DNA of 64,000 nucleotides from Actinomadura chibensis NBRC 106107. Its GTDB lineage: Bacteria; Actinomycetota; Actinomycetes; Streptosporangiales; Streptosporangiaceae. The stretch covers positions 186,001 to 250,000 of the forward strand of contig NZ_BCQP01000016.1 of the NCBI RefSeq assembly GCF_001552135.1. The letters run 5' to 3'. The notes under the pieces were generated by a model. It ran no database searches. It was not told the DNA's origin and worked only from the letters and a program-made list of their open reading frames with translations. Below, one piece after another: positions 25,039-33,365 of the stretch. The translations under genes were made by a program, and so were the position numbers. How positions within the stretch are numbered: the stretch's first letter is position 1; each line of letters begins with the position of its first letter.

Positions 25039-26822
25039 CCCCGCTCCTTGAGGTCGCCGGGCTGCGGGTCACGGCGCGCCCGGACCGGCTGCTCGTGGAC
25101 GGCGTCGACCTCGCCGTCGGGCCGGGCGAGAGCGTCGCGCTCGTCGGCGAGTCCGGCAGCGGCAAGTCGCTGACCGCGAAGGCCCTGGTGGGGCTGCTGC
25201 CGCCGGGGCTCACCGCGTCCGGCGAGGTCCGCTTCGACGGCGCGGCCCTCCCGGCGAAGCCCGACCGCAGGTCCCGGGCGCTGCGCGGGTCGGGCATCGG
25301 GCTGCTGCTCCAGGACCCCTTCACCATGCTCAACCCGGTGTCCAGGGTCCGGACGCACCTGGACGAGACCCGCCGCGCGCACGGCCACGGCAGGCTCACC
25401 CGGACGGAGATCGCCGAGCGGCTCCGCGAGGTCGGGATCACCGACCCGCACGTCGCCGACCGGTACCCGTTCGAGCTGTCCGGCGGGCTCCGGCAGCGGG
25501 TCGCGCTGGCCGCGAGCCTCGCCGCGGACCCGCGCCTGCTCGTGGCCGACGAGCCGACCACCGCCCTGGACGCGACCACCCAGCACGACGTGCTGGCCCT
25601 GATCCGGCGCACCCAGCGGACGCGGGGCATGGGCCTCCTGCTCATCACCCACGACCTGCGGGTCGCCTTCTCGCTCTGCGACCGCGTCCTCGTCATGTAC
25701 GCGGGCTCGATCGTGGAGTCGGGCCCGCCCGGGGCGGTCCGCGCGGCCGCGGCCCACCCCTACTCGGCCGCGCTGCTGGCCGCCGAGCCGCCGCTCGACC
25801 AGCGGCGCGACGTGCTCAGCACGATCCCCGGGCGGGTCCCGCAGGCCGGCGCCGTCGCGGAGCGGTGCGCGTTCGCCGACCGCTGCGCCTGGCGGCGCGA
25901 CGAGTGCGCGGCGAGCCGTCCGAAACTCGTCGAGCTCGCGGAGGGACACGGCGCCGCCTGCCATCGCACGCTGGAGATCAGGGAGGAACTCGTCCCCGCG
26001 CGGCCGGAGAGCGTCCCGCGCCTCGACGCGGCGCCGGTCGGGACGGCGGAGGACGTGCTGCGCGTCTCCGGCCTGGACAAGTCGTTCCGTGGGCCCGAGC
26101 GGACGAAGGTCGCCGCCCTGCGGGGCGTGGACCTGCGGATCGGGGCCGGGGAGACCGTGGCGGTGGTCGGAGAGTCCGGGTCGGGGAAGACGACGCTCGC
26201 CCGGTGCGTGCTGGGTCTCGTGCGGCCGGACGCGGGGCGGATCGAGGTCGCCGGGACGGCGCTGTTCCCGCCCCGTCCGGGCGGCGGCCCCGCGCACCGG
26301 CTCGTCCAGTGCGTGTTCCAGGACCCGTACGCCTCGCTCAACCCGCGGCACACCGTCGGGTACTCGCTCACCGAGGCGCTGCGCCAGGGCGAGTCCGGCG
26401 AGAGCGTGGCGGACCTGCTGGTCCGGGTCGGGCTGCCCTCGGGGTACGCGGGCAAGCGGCCCGCCGACCTGTCGGGCGGCGAGCGGCAGCGGGTCGCGAT
26501 CGCGCGGGCCATCGCCGTCCGGCCGCGCCTGCTGGTCTGCGACGAGCCGGTCGCCGCCCTGGACGTCTCGGTGCAGGCGCAGATCCTGGAGGTGTTCCGC
26601 GAGCTGCAGGCCGGCGGCCAGAGCATGCTCTTCATCACCCACGACCTGGCGGTGGTGCGGCAGGTGGCCGACCGGGTCCTCGTGCTCTACCGGGGCGAGG
26701 CCGTCGAGTCCGGCGACTGCGGCCCGGTGCTCGACCGGCCCGGCCACCCGTACACGCGGCGGCTCGTCGAGGCCGTGCCGACCGGCGACCCCGACTGGCT
26801 CGGCGCCGGTCAGGCGGGTTAG
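25035..26822 (+). CDS. Fused double ATPase of a peptide-type ABC transporter (DppD-DppF)
   Basis: This 595-residue protein joins two ABC ATPases. Domain 1 (about 1-320) has Walker A GESGSGKS, signature ELSGGLRQRVALAAS, Walker B LLVADEPTTALD and the DppD C-terminal Cys-rich oligopeptide motif (CAFADRCAWRRDEC, then CHR). Domain 2 (about 335-595) has GESGSGKT, DLSGGERQRVAIARA and LLVCDEPVAALDVS. The signature of domain 1 has GGLRQR in place of the usual GGMRQR, a mild change. The fusion replaces the separate DppD and DppF subunits. The stop lies within a short tandem repeat shared with the next gene's end. Confidence 0.93.
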   Translation: MTPLLEVAGLRVTARPDRLLVDGVDLAVGPGESVALVGESGSGKSLTAKALVGLLPPGLTASGEVRFDGAALPAKPDRRSRALRGSGIGLLLQDPFTMLNPVSRVRTHLDETRRAHGHGRLTRTEIAERLREVGITDPHVADRYPFELSGGLRQRVALAASLAADPRLLVADEPTTALDATTQHDVLALIRRTQRTRGMGLLLITHDLRVAFSLCDRVLVMYAGSIVESGPPGAVRAAAAHPYSAALLAAEPPLDQRRDVLSTIPGRVPQAGAVAERCAFADRCAWRRDECAASRPKLVELAEGHGAACHRTLEIREELVPARPESVPRLDAAPVGTAEDVLRVSGLDKSFRGPERTKVAALRGVDLRIGAGETVAVVGESGSGKTTLARCVLGLVRPDAGRIEVAGTALFPPRPGGGPAHRLVQCVFQDPYASLNPRHTVGYSLTEALRQGESGESVADLLVRVGLPSGYAGKRPADLSGGERQRVAIARAIAVRPRLLVCDEPVAALDVSVQAQILEVFRELQAGGQSMLFITHDLAVVRQVADRVLVLYRGEAVESGDCGPVLDRPGHPYTRRLVEAVPTGDPDWLGAGQAG

Positions 26823-26850
26823 GCCGGGTCAGGCCGGTTAGGCGGGTCAG
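26809..26850. repeat. Short tandem repeat spanning two convergent gene ends
   Basis: Four to five units of GTYAGGCSG (9-10 bp) run from 26809 to 26850, with another copy near 26859. They cover the stop codon of the ABC ATPase gene and reach the stop codon of the convergent pucR-like gene (26847-26849). Confidence 0.75.
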
Positions 26851-28064
26851 CGGCGGCCGGTCAGGCGGGCCAGCCGCAGGCCGAGGTGGACCACCAGCCG
26901 GTCGTCGCCGTTGCGCAGGTCGATCCCGGCCAGCTCCTCGAACCGGCGGAGGCGGTGGTAGAGCGAGGCGCGGTGGATGCTCAGCAGCTCCGCCGTCGCC
27001 TTGACCTCCCCGGCGTTGTCGAGGTAGCTCTCCACCGTCGCGATGATCGTGCGAATTTGCGGGTCGTCCTGCGCCAGCAGCGCCTGGAGCCCCGGATGCA
27101 GGCCCACCTTGCGGAGCCGGTCGCGGGGGATCTCCGCCAGCAGCCCGTACACGCCGCAGTCCTCGGTGCGGACGACGACGCCGAGCGTCCGGACGAAGCG
27201 GGCCACGTCCACGGCGCGCAGCGCCTGGTCGTAGGAGTTGTCCAGGCTCGCCAGCGAGTCGTGCAGCGCGCCGATGCCCACCCAGACCCGCTCGTGCTTG
27301 CCGAGCTCCGCGAGGTAGTGGCGGCGGAGGATCGCGCCGATCTCCGGCAACCTGCGGCTCGGCCAGGACGTCCCGCCCGGCGCGACGATCAGGACCCCGT
27401 GGTCCGGACGCACGAGATGCAGGCAGTGCCGCGCCGGGAACTCGCGGCGGGTGCGCTGCAGGGCGAGCTCCATCGCGACCCGCCGGTCGTCCTGCAGCAC
27501 GTCGCTGGTCGGGCCCGCCGCGACCAGCACCGTCGCCTCGCCGCCGGTGAACAGGTCGTTGTCGATCAGCTCGGAGGCGGCGAACTCGCGGACCGGGCGG
27601 TCGTGGCTGAACAGGTCCCGGACCAGCTCGCGCTCCCGGCTGCGCGCGATCTGCTCGATGAAGCTCTCGCGGAACAGGACGTCCCCGGCCTCCAGCGCGG
27701 CGTCCCTGACCCATTCCAGCAGCCGGTCGTCGGGCGGCTCGGTGAGCAGCACCCACAGGAACCCGAGCAGCGTGCTCCGGTGCCGGATCGGCGCGCACAG
27801 CCGCTCGATGGTGAGGCCGAACTCGGGGCACAGCGGGAGCAGGAACGGCTCGTCCGAGCCCTTCGGGACGTGCCGGTGCACGTAGTTCGCCAGCTCGTCG
27901 GGCACCCGCCGCTGGAGGATCGACTGCTTGCGCGCGCTGTCGACCCCCGTGTGATGGGCGCTGTAGGCGAGCAGCCGCAGCCGCGGGTCGTCGACGGCCA
28001 CCGAGCGCCGCGAGCGCTCCGCCAGCCCGTCGACGAGACGTTGAAGCTCCCAGACCACATCCAT
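26847..28064 (-). CDS. PucR/CdaR-family transcriptional regulator
   Basis: This 405-residue regulator has a sensory N-terminal part, a central GGDEF-like CdaR region (about 170-300) and the C-terminal PucR HTH: a VESYLDNAGEVKATAELLSI stretch followed by HRASLYHRLRRFEELAGIDL. PucR regulators usually activate uptake and breakdown of purines, amino acids or peptides from neighbouring genes. It sits between the dipeptide-type transporter (convergent) and the amidohydrolase gene (17 bases upstream, same strand), and is the likely regulator of both. Confidence 0.9.
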   Translation of the reverse strand: MDVVWELQRLVDGLAERSRRSVAVDDPRLRLLAYSAHHTGVDSARKQSILQRRVPDELANYVHRHVPKGSDEPFLLPLCPEFGLTIERLCAPIRHRSTLLGFLWVLLTEPPDDRLLEWVRDAALEAGDVLFRESFIEQIARSRERELVRDLFSHDRPVREFAASELIDNDLFTGGEATVLVAAGPTSDVLQDDRRVAMELALQRTRREFPARHCLHLVRPDHGVLIVAPGGTSWPSRRLPEIGAILRRHYLAELGKHERVWVGIGALHDSLASLDNSYDQALRAVDVARFVRTLGVVVRTEDCGVYGLLAEIPRDRLRKVGLHPGLQALLAQDDPQIRTIIATVESYLDNAGEVKATAELLSIHRASLYHRLRRFEELAGIDLRNGDDRLVVHLGLRLARLTGRR

Positions 28065-28081
28065 AGTTTAAGTGGGCCTTT

Positions 28082-29323
28082 TCACCCATTGCGGACGGCT
28101 GAAATCACCCGTCCGCGATGGACGACCAGGCGGATCCGCTCCGGGTCCAGGAAGACAGTCGGGTCGTCCAGCGGGGAGCCGTCGAGCGCGACCAGGTCGG
28201 CGCACCTGCCGGGCGCGACCGTGCCGATCTCGTCGGCCAGGCCGAGGATCTCCGCGTTGGTCCGGGTCGCCGAGACGAGCGCCCCCATCGGGCCGAGCAA
28301 CTCGGCCTTGAGGACGAGCTCGCGGGCGCGGCCGGACTGGTCGGGGCCGATCAGGTCCGAGCCCGAGCCGACCGGGACCCCGGCCTCGCGGGCGACGAGC
28401 ACCGCCTGCCGCATGCCGTCCATCACCAGTTCGGCCCGTCCGGCCATCTCGGGGGGCAGGCCCACCGCCTCCGTCGAGTCGATCAGCTGCCGCGCGACCG
28501 ACAGGGTGGGGACGAGGCTCGCGCCGTGCCGCTTCATCTCCGCCGCCGTCCGCTCGTCGAGGCGGCTGCCGTGCTCCACGCAGGTCACCCCCGCCTCCAG
28601 CGCGTTGCGGATGCCCGCGTTGTTGTGCGCGTGGGCCGTGACGTAGGTGTTCCGGGCCCGCGCCTCCCGGACGGCGGCGGCGATCTCCTCGACGCAGAGC
28701 TGGGTGTGGTCGAGCTCGTCGCCGTTCGCCAGCACCGCCCCGGTGACCATCAGCTTCAGGAAGCCCGCGCCCCGGCGGAACGCCTCCCGCGCCGCGCGGC
28801 GCATCTCGTCCGGCCCGTCGGCGAGCAGGCTCATGCCGAGCAGGCCGGGCATGTCGCGGGTCTCCCACCGGCAGGACGGCTCCCACGGCGGCGCGTAATG
28901 GCCGCCGCCGCCCGTCTGGGAGAGGATCGGGCCGCTCGTCAGCACCCGGGGCCCGGGCACCGCGCCCGACGCGATCGCCCGGACGACCCCGGCGTCGATC
29001 CCGCCGCAGTCGCGGACCGTGGTGAACCCCTCGCGGAGAGCGCGCCCGGCCGCCCCGAAGATCGCCGCCGCGATCTCGGCGGCCGAGACCTGCCCGGTCA
29101 CCAGCGCCTGCAGGTCGCTCGACAGCCCCAGGTGCGCGTGCGCGTCGATCAGCCCCGGGACGAGCGTGCACCCGGTGAGGTCGACGACCTCCGCGCCCGG
29201 CGGGGGCGTGCGCGCGATCTCCCGGATCCGGCCGCCGGCCACGACGACGACCCGGCCGGAGACGGGGTCCGCCCCCGTCCCGTCGATGAGCGCGGCCCCG
29301 GTCAGCGCGAGCGTGGTCGTCAT
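28082..29323 (-). CDS. Metal-dependent amidohydrolase (imidazolonepropionase / Xaa-Arg dipeptidase-like)
   Basis: This 413-residue amidohydrolase has the two-metal site: HAH in LIDAHAHLGL, the likely carboxylated Lys in GFLKLMVTGAV, His in YVTAHAHNNAG, His in GVTCVEHGS and Asp in PVGSGSDLIG. It most resembles the imidazolonepropionase-like group that includes prolidase-type dipeptidases and organophosphate-hydrolysing relatives. There is no signal peptide. It would hydrolyse a cyclic amide or C-terminal dipeptide in the cytosol, fitting a peptide-use locus. It heads a two-gene unit with the PucR regulator. Confidence 0.87.
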   Translation of the reverse strand: MTTTLALTGAALIDGTGADPVSGRVVVVAGGRIREIARTPPPGAEVVDLTGCTLVPGLIDAHAHLGLSSDLQALVTGQVSAAEIAAAIFGAAGRALREGFTTVRDCGGIDAGVVRAIASGAVPGPRVLTSGPILSQTGGGGHYAPPWEPSCRWETRDMPGLLGMSLLADGPDEMRRAAREAFRRGAGFLKLMVTGAVLANGDELDHTQLCVEEIAAAVREARARNTYVTAHAHNNAGIRNALEAGVTCVEHGSRLDERTAAEMKRHGASLVPTLSVARQLIDSTEAVGLPPEMAGRAELVMDGMRQAVLVAREAGVPVGSGSDLIGPDQSGRARELVLKAELLGPMGALVSATRTNAEILGLADEIGTVAPGRCADLVALDGSPLDDPTVFLDPERIRLVVHRGRVISAVRNG

Positions 29324-29339
29324 CGGCCGCCTTTCCCCA

Positions 29340-29359
29340 AGTGTCGAACGAGTGTCGAA
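29340..29359. promoter_or_regulatory. Direct repeat upstream of the amidohydrolase
   Basis: AGTGTCGAA occurs at 29340-29348 and again at 29351-29359, one helical turn apart, 17 bases before the amidohydrolase start. Direct repeats spaced by one turn suit binding of a regulator to one DNA face; the PucR protein is a candidate. Confidence 0.4.
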
Positions 29360-29422
29360 GTCCTCGGGCCAGGCTCCCCGGCCGGGCGCGCCGTCGCCAG
29401 TGACATCGGTCGCGTCCGGGAG

Positions 29423-29450
29423 GCCGCGCCGACGACGAACGTCGCGCGGC
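29423..29450 (-). terminator. Hairpin after the diaminopropionate ammonia-lyase gene
   Basis: GCCGCG-C-CGACG pairs with CGTCG-CGCGGC around a 5-base loop, 11 bp with one bulged C. It begins 6 bases beyond the lyase stop codon on the minus strand. No U-tract is evident. Confidence 0.5.
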
Positions 29451-29456
29451 GCGCGC

Positions 29457-30623
29457 TCAGGCCGGGAGGGCGCCCGCGTCCTGCCGTCCCATGGCGTCGA
29501 GATAGCTCGCGGGGTCGCTGGCCCCTTCGGTGTTGAGGAGGAGGACCGTGCTGTGCCTCGTCAGCCCGAGGGCCGTGCGAGACGCCTGGTCGGCGCAGGC
29601 GAGCCGGGCCCCGGCGAGGGACGCCGCTCCGCTCTCGCCCGCCTCGATCCCGGCCCGGGCGAAGAGCCGCATCGCTTCGCGGGCCGCGTCGTCGTCCACG
29701 GTGATGGTCGCGTCGACCGCGGCCTGCAGGATCGGCCAGGCGATGACGCTGAGCTCGCCGCAGTTCAGCCCGGCCATGATGGAGTGGTGCGGGCCCTGGA
29801 CGGCGGTCGGGGCCCCGGCCGCGAGGGAGCGGTGCGCGCAGTCGGCCGCGTCGGGCTCGACCGTCGCGACGCGGGTGGCGGCGCGGGGGCCGAACCGCAG
29901 CCCGACCGCGGCGGCGAACGCGCCCACCCCGGTGGGGACGACGACGAGGTCCACGGCCTCGGCGGGGTCCAGGCCCGCTTCGGCGAGCTGCTCGTCGACC
30001 TCGTCGAAGATGGTGGCGTAGCCGTCGATGACGTGCCTCGGGACCGTCTCGTAGCCGGGCCAGGAGGTGTCGGAGACCAGGATGTCGCGGTCGTCGCGGG
30101 CGGCCTGCTCCGCCGCGTACCGCACGGTGTCGTCGTAGCCGGCGAACACCCGGACGACCTGCGCCCCCTCGCCCTCGATCGCGGCCGCCCGCGAGGCCGA
30201 GACGTCGAGCGGCACGTAGATGCGGGCCCGCATGCCGAGCAGCCCGGCCATGTGCGCCACGGCCCGGCCGTGGTTGCCGTCGGTGGCGCAGGTCAGCACG
30301 TGGTCGCGCAGCGGTCCGGCCGCCCGGCGCAGGTCGTCGAAGGAGATCGCCGGGTCGAGGCCGAGCAGGTCGCACAGCGTCCGGTGGACCCCCCAGGACG
30401 AGCCGAGGATCTTGAACGACGGCAGCCCGAGCCGGGACTGCTCGTTCTTGACGAACACGCGCCCCACCTCCAGCGTCCGCGCCAGGTCGGGCGACTCGAC
30501 CAGGGGCGTGCGGTCGTAGCCCGGCATCGTCCGGTGGAAGCGGCGGGGATTGCCGCGCGGGTCATGGCCGGGGGCGGGCAGCGAACCGCCCCTCGGTGAT
30601 GGGGTCATGGCGAAGTCGGGCAT
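29457..30623 (-). CDS. dpaL: Diaminopropionate ammonia-lyase-like PLP enzyme
   Basis: This 388-residue fold-type II PLP enzyme has the cofactor Lys71 in LPSFKILGSSWGVHR, a pattern typical of 2,3-diaminopropionate ammonia-lyase (YgeX). The substrate loop TCATDGNHGRAVAHMAGLLG and the phosphate-binding VPTGVGAFAAAVG follow. It would convert diaminopropionate to pyruvate and ammonia; action on D-Ser or related amino acids is possible. ATG 30623 has GGAGG about 7 bases upstream. It is divergent from a GntR regulator with a palindrome between them. Confidence 0.85.
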   Translation of the reverse strand: MPDFAMTPSPRGGSLPAPGHDPRGNPRRFHRTMPGYDRTPLVESPDLARTLEVGRVFVKNEQSRLGLPSFKILGSSWGVHRTLCDLLGLDPAISFDDLRRAAGPLRDHVLTCATDGNHGRAVAHMAGLLGMRARIYVPLDVSASRAAAIEGEGAQVVRVFAGYDDTVRYAAEQAARDDRDILVSDTSWPGYETVPRHVIDGYATIFDEVDEQLAEAGLDPAEAVDLVVVPTGVGAFAAAVGLRFGPRAATRVATVEPDAADCAHRSLAAGAPTAVQGPHHSIMAGLNCGELSVIAWPILQAAVDATITVDDDAAREAMRLFARAGIEAGESGAASLAGARLACADQASRTALGLTRHSTVLLLNTEGASDPASYLDAMGRQDAGALPA

Positions 30624-30654
30624 CGAGCCGCCTCCAAGCTCAGCGGGCGAACTG

Positions 30655-30672
30655 CATTCTGAATTCAGTATG
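30655..30672. promoter_or_regulatory. Candidate GntR operator between dpaL and gntR
   Basis: CATTCTGAATTCAGTATG is an 18-bp inverted repeat with one mismatched pair and a perfect CTGAATTCAG core. It lies 31 bases from the dpaL start and 38 bases from the gntR start, so one site could control both promoters. Confidence 0.65.
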
Positions 30673-30710
30673 TAGCATTGGAGCGTCGGGAGCGTGAGAG
30701 GGTGGCGTCC

Positions 30711-31364
30711 ATGGCGGTCGATCGCAGGCTTCTGCGCGAACAGGTGCGGGACGAGATCCTCGACCGCCTCCTCACCGGCGGGTTCCCGGTCGGCGGCCGG
30801 ATCAACGAGGTGCGGCTCGCGGCGGAGATCGGCGTCAGCCGGACGCCGCTGCGCGAGGCCCTGGCCAGCCTGGCCCGGGAGGGCGTGCTCGACGCCCGTC
30901 CGAACCGGGGCTACTGGGTGTCGGCGCTGAGCGAGCGCGAGATCCGCGAGACGTATCCGATCATCGCCCAGCTGGAGGTGCTCGCGATCAGGCTGTCCGA
31001 TCCGGCGGAACTGGCCCGGCGCGCGCCGGGCCTCGTCGACCTGGCGGACGGCATGGCGGCGGGCGCGGACGCGCGGGACGTCCAGCGGGCCGACGACGAG
31101 TGGCACGCGGCCCTGCTGGAGTCCTGCCCCAACCGGCGGCTGCTCGACATGATCGGCGACACCAAGCGCGTCGTCCACCGCTACGAGCACGCCTACCTCG
31201 GCGACGCGGACAGCGTCCAGGAGTCGGTCGACCAGCACAAGCGCATAGCCGCCGCCCTGCGCGACGAAGACCTGGAGACGGCCTGCGCCGAGCTGGCCGA
31301 CAACTGGACGACCTCGATGAACCGCCTCGTCGCCCGCCTCACCGGGACGAACTACAGCGGGTGA
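30711..31364 (+). CDS. GntR-family regulator, FCD (FadR-like) subclass
   Basis: This 217-residue regulator begins MAVDRRLLREQVRDEILDRL. The GntR wHTH follows with NEVRLAAEIGVSRTPLREAL, and a C-terminal FCD helical effector domain carries metal-ligand-like residues (DDEWHAAL, VDQHKRIAAAL). FCD regulators respond to organic or amino acids. ATG 30711 is used; GTG 30702 and an upstream ATG at 30678 are alternatives. It is divergent from dpaL and probably controls it. Its 3' end overlaps the convergent MerR gene by 13 bp. Confidence 0.88.
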   Translation: MAVDRRLLREQVRDEILDRLLTGGFPVGGRINEVRLAAEIGVSRTPLREALASLAREGVLDARPNRGYWVSALSEREIRETYPIIAQLEVLAIRLSDPAELARRAPGLVDLADGMAAGADARDVQRADDEWHAALLESCPNRRLLDMIGDTKRVVHRYEHAYLGDADSVQESVDQHKRIAAALRDEDLETACAELADNWTTSMNRLVARLTGTNYSG

Positions 31365-32059
31365 CGCTCGCCGCGGGCGTCCGAGTAGGCGTCCAGGTAG
31401 GCGTCCAGGCCGGCGGCGCCCTTGAGCATGGCGCGGGCACGGGCGGAGAGGCGGGCCCGCCACTCACACAGGGCCGACTCCAGCGGGGCGACGCCGCCGG
31501 CCGAGCGGACCTGGTCGATCAGCGGGGCGATCTGCTCCAGCAGGTAGCCGCCCCGCCGGAGCTGGTGGACGAGCCGCGCGTCCCGCACGTCGGCGGCGCC
31601 GTAGACGCGGTAGCCCGTCCGGGGATCGCGGCGCGGCCGGACCAGCCCGGCGTCCTCCCACTTGCGCAGGGTGGCGGGGCGGAGGCCGAGCCGCCTGGCC
31701 AGGGGCCCGATGAGGACGTCACCGCGTTCCGCCGGCACGGGCGCGAGGTCGCGGAGCGCGGCCTCGACCGCCTGGAGGGTACGGCGGTCGTCCAGGAGCC
31801 GGTCGTGGCTCTCGTCGATGAGCAGCAGCGCGTCCTCGACGTCGCCCCGGTTGACCGCCCGCATGATCGCCGTGGCCGTCCGGTGGCCGTGTCCGGGGAC
31901 GAGGGCGAGGAAGGCGCGCAGGGCCTCCGCGTGCAGCGCCGTGTAGGCGCGGTAGCCGTGGGCGGTGCGGTCGGCGGCGGGCAGCACCCCGGCGTCCTCG
32001 TAGTTCCGGACCGCCTGGGTGGACAGGCCGTGCTCGCGCGCCAGGTCCACCGGCCTCAT
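31352..32059 (-). CDS. MerR-family regulator with two HTH domains
   Basis: This 235-residue protein has two MerR-type DNA-binding heads: one at about 1-40 (VDLAREHGLSTQAVRNYEDA) and one at about 117-150 (IGPLARRLGLRPATLRKWED). Each is followed by a Y-R-x-Y stretch (HGYRAYTA and TGYRVYGA). A double-headed layout is known in the TioE-like group. No metal-binding Cys is present. It is divergent from the erythromycin esterase-like gene and is the obvious regulator of it. The C-terminus overlaps the end of the GntR gene. Confidence 0.85.
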   Translation of the reverse strand: MRPVDLAREHGLSTQAVRNYEDAGVLPAADRTAHGYRAYTALHAEALRAFLALVPGHGHRTATAIMRAVNRGDVEDALLLIDESHDRLLDDRRTLQAVEAALRDLAPVPAERGDVLIGPLARRLGLRPATLRKWEDAGLVRPRRDPRTGYRVYGAADVRDARLVHQLRRGGYLLEQIAPLIDQVRSAGGVAPLESALCEWRARLSARARAMLKGAAGLDAYLDAYSDARGERHPL

Positions 32060-32149
32060 GGGTACACGTCCGTTTGAAGGTTCATCGCCGAAGGCCCAGC
32101 AATTTCGCGGAAAAGTTTACACCGAAAGTTCAACGATACCGTCGAAGGC
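32060..32149. promoter_or_regulatory. Divergent MerR/esterase promoter region
   Basis: These 90 bases hold an AT-richer stretch. It contains the arm pair TGAA/TTCA in CGTTTGAAGGTTCATCG and the related words AAAGTTCAACG and CCGTCGAAGG. The repeated TTCAACG/TTGAAGG words may be MerR half-sites, and the CGAAGG next to the esterase ATG also works as its SD. Confidence 0.35.
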
Positions 32150-33319
32150 ATGGACATCAAGGACATGGCCTGGCCGGTCGACGGCCCGGGCATCTCGGCG
32201 TTCCTGCGGTCGCTGCCCGCCCGGCCCGCGCTGCTCGGCCTGGGCGAGGCGAGGCATTTCGTCGGAGAGCTGGGCGAGCTGCGCAACGAGGTCTTCCGGC
32301 ATCTGGTCGAGCACGAGGGCTACCGGTCGTTCGCCATCGAGAGCGACTGCCTCAGGGCCCTGGTGGTCGACGACTACCTCACGACGGGCGCGGGCACGCT
32401 CGACGACGTCATGGAGCGCGGCTTCAGCCACCGTTTCGGCACGCCGCCGGCCAACCGCGAACTCGTGCGCTGGATGCGCGCCTACAACCGGGACCACGAC
32501 GACAAGCTCCGGTTCTTCGGGTTCGACGGCCCGCTGGAGTACTGGGCGGAGAGCCCGCGCCAGGCGCTCACCGCGCTGCACGCCCTCCTCGACGGCCCGC
32601 TCCCCCACACCCTGGAGGCCATCGACGCGCTGCTGGGCCCGGACGAGCGGTGGTCGGACGAGGCCACGGCCACCGACCCGGCCCGGTCGATCGGGCGGTC
32701 CGCCGACGCCCGGAGGCTGCGGCTGATCACCGACGACCTGGTGGGGCTGCTCGGCACCCAGGCACCGCGGCTCGGCGAGCGGGACGCGGAACGGGCCGCG
32801 CTCTACGCGCGCACCGCCGTCGGCCTGCTCCGCTACCACCACTGGATGGCCGACACGTCCCCGGAGCGGTGGACCCGGCTGTCGGCCCTGCGGGACTCGA
32901 TGATGGCCGCCAACCTGCGGGCCATCGCCTCCCGCGGCGGCCCGGCCCTGGCCTTCGGCCACAACCTCCACCTGCAGCGGAACAAGAGCGCCATGCGGTT
33001 CGGCGACCGGGAGCTGGAATGGTGGAGCGCCGGGGCGATCGCCGCGACGCGCCTCGGCGACCGGTACGCCTTCCTCGCCACGGCCCTCGGCACGGCGGGC
33101 GGCGACGTCCCGCCCCCGGACACCGTCGAGGGAATCCTGTCCGCGCTCCCCTGGGACCGCGCCCTCGTCGACGCCCGCCGCCTGTCCGGGGCGATCGGCG
33201 GAGCCGTCCCGCGCGTCTCCCGCGACTTCGCCTACTTCCCCTTGGACCCGGCCCAACTCGGCACGATGGACGGCATCGCCTTCATCGGAACGGCGTCCCA
33301 TCTGGACTCGGTGACCTGA
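32150..33319 (+). CDS. Erythromycin esterase-like hydrolase
   Basis: This 389-residue protein is of the Ere/succinoglycan-synthesis hydrolase fold. Near the N-terminus it has LLGLGEARHFVGELGELRNE, matching the conserved G-E-x-x-H of the family. FAIESDC and RFFGFDGPLEYW follow, with a late AFGHNLHLQRNKSAM motif. True Ere enzymes open the macrolide lactone ring; many actinobacterial paralogues have not been shown to act on macrolides. It is cytosolic and controlled by a divergent MerR regulator. A role against a macrolide or another lactone/ester is likely but unproven. Confidence 0.85.
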   Translation: MDIKDMAWPVDGPGISAFLRSLPARPALLGLGEARHFVGELGELRNEVFRHLVEHEGYRSFAIESDCLRALVVDDYLTTGAGTLDDVMERGFSHRFGTPPANRELVRWMRAYNRDHDDKLRFFGFDGPLEYWAESPRQALTALHALLDGPLPHTLEAIDALLGPDERWSDEATATDPARSIGRSADARRLRLITDDLVGLLGTQAPRLGERDAERAALYARTAVGLLRYHHWMADTSPERWTRLSALRDSMMAANLRAIASRGGPALAFGHNLHLQRNKSAMRFGDRELEWWSAGAIAATRLGDRYAFLATALGTAGGDVPPPDTVEGILSALPWDRALVDARRLSGAIGGAVPRVSRDFAYFPLDPAQLGTMDGIAFIGTASHLDSVT

Positions 33320-33365
33320 CGGGCGCGAATATGATCGTTCCGCTCGAAGAGGACGCGGAGGGCCG

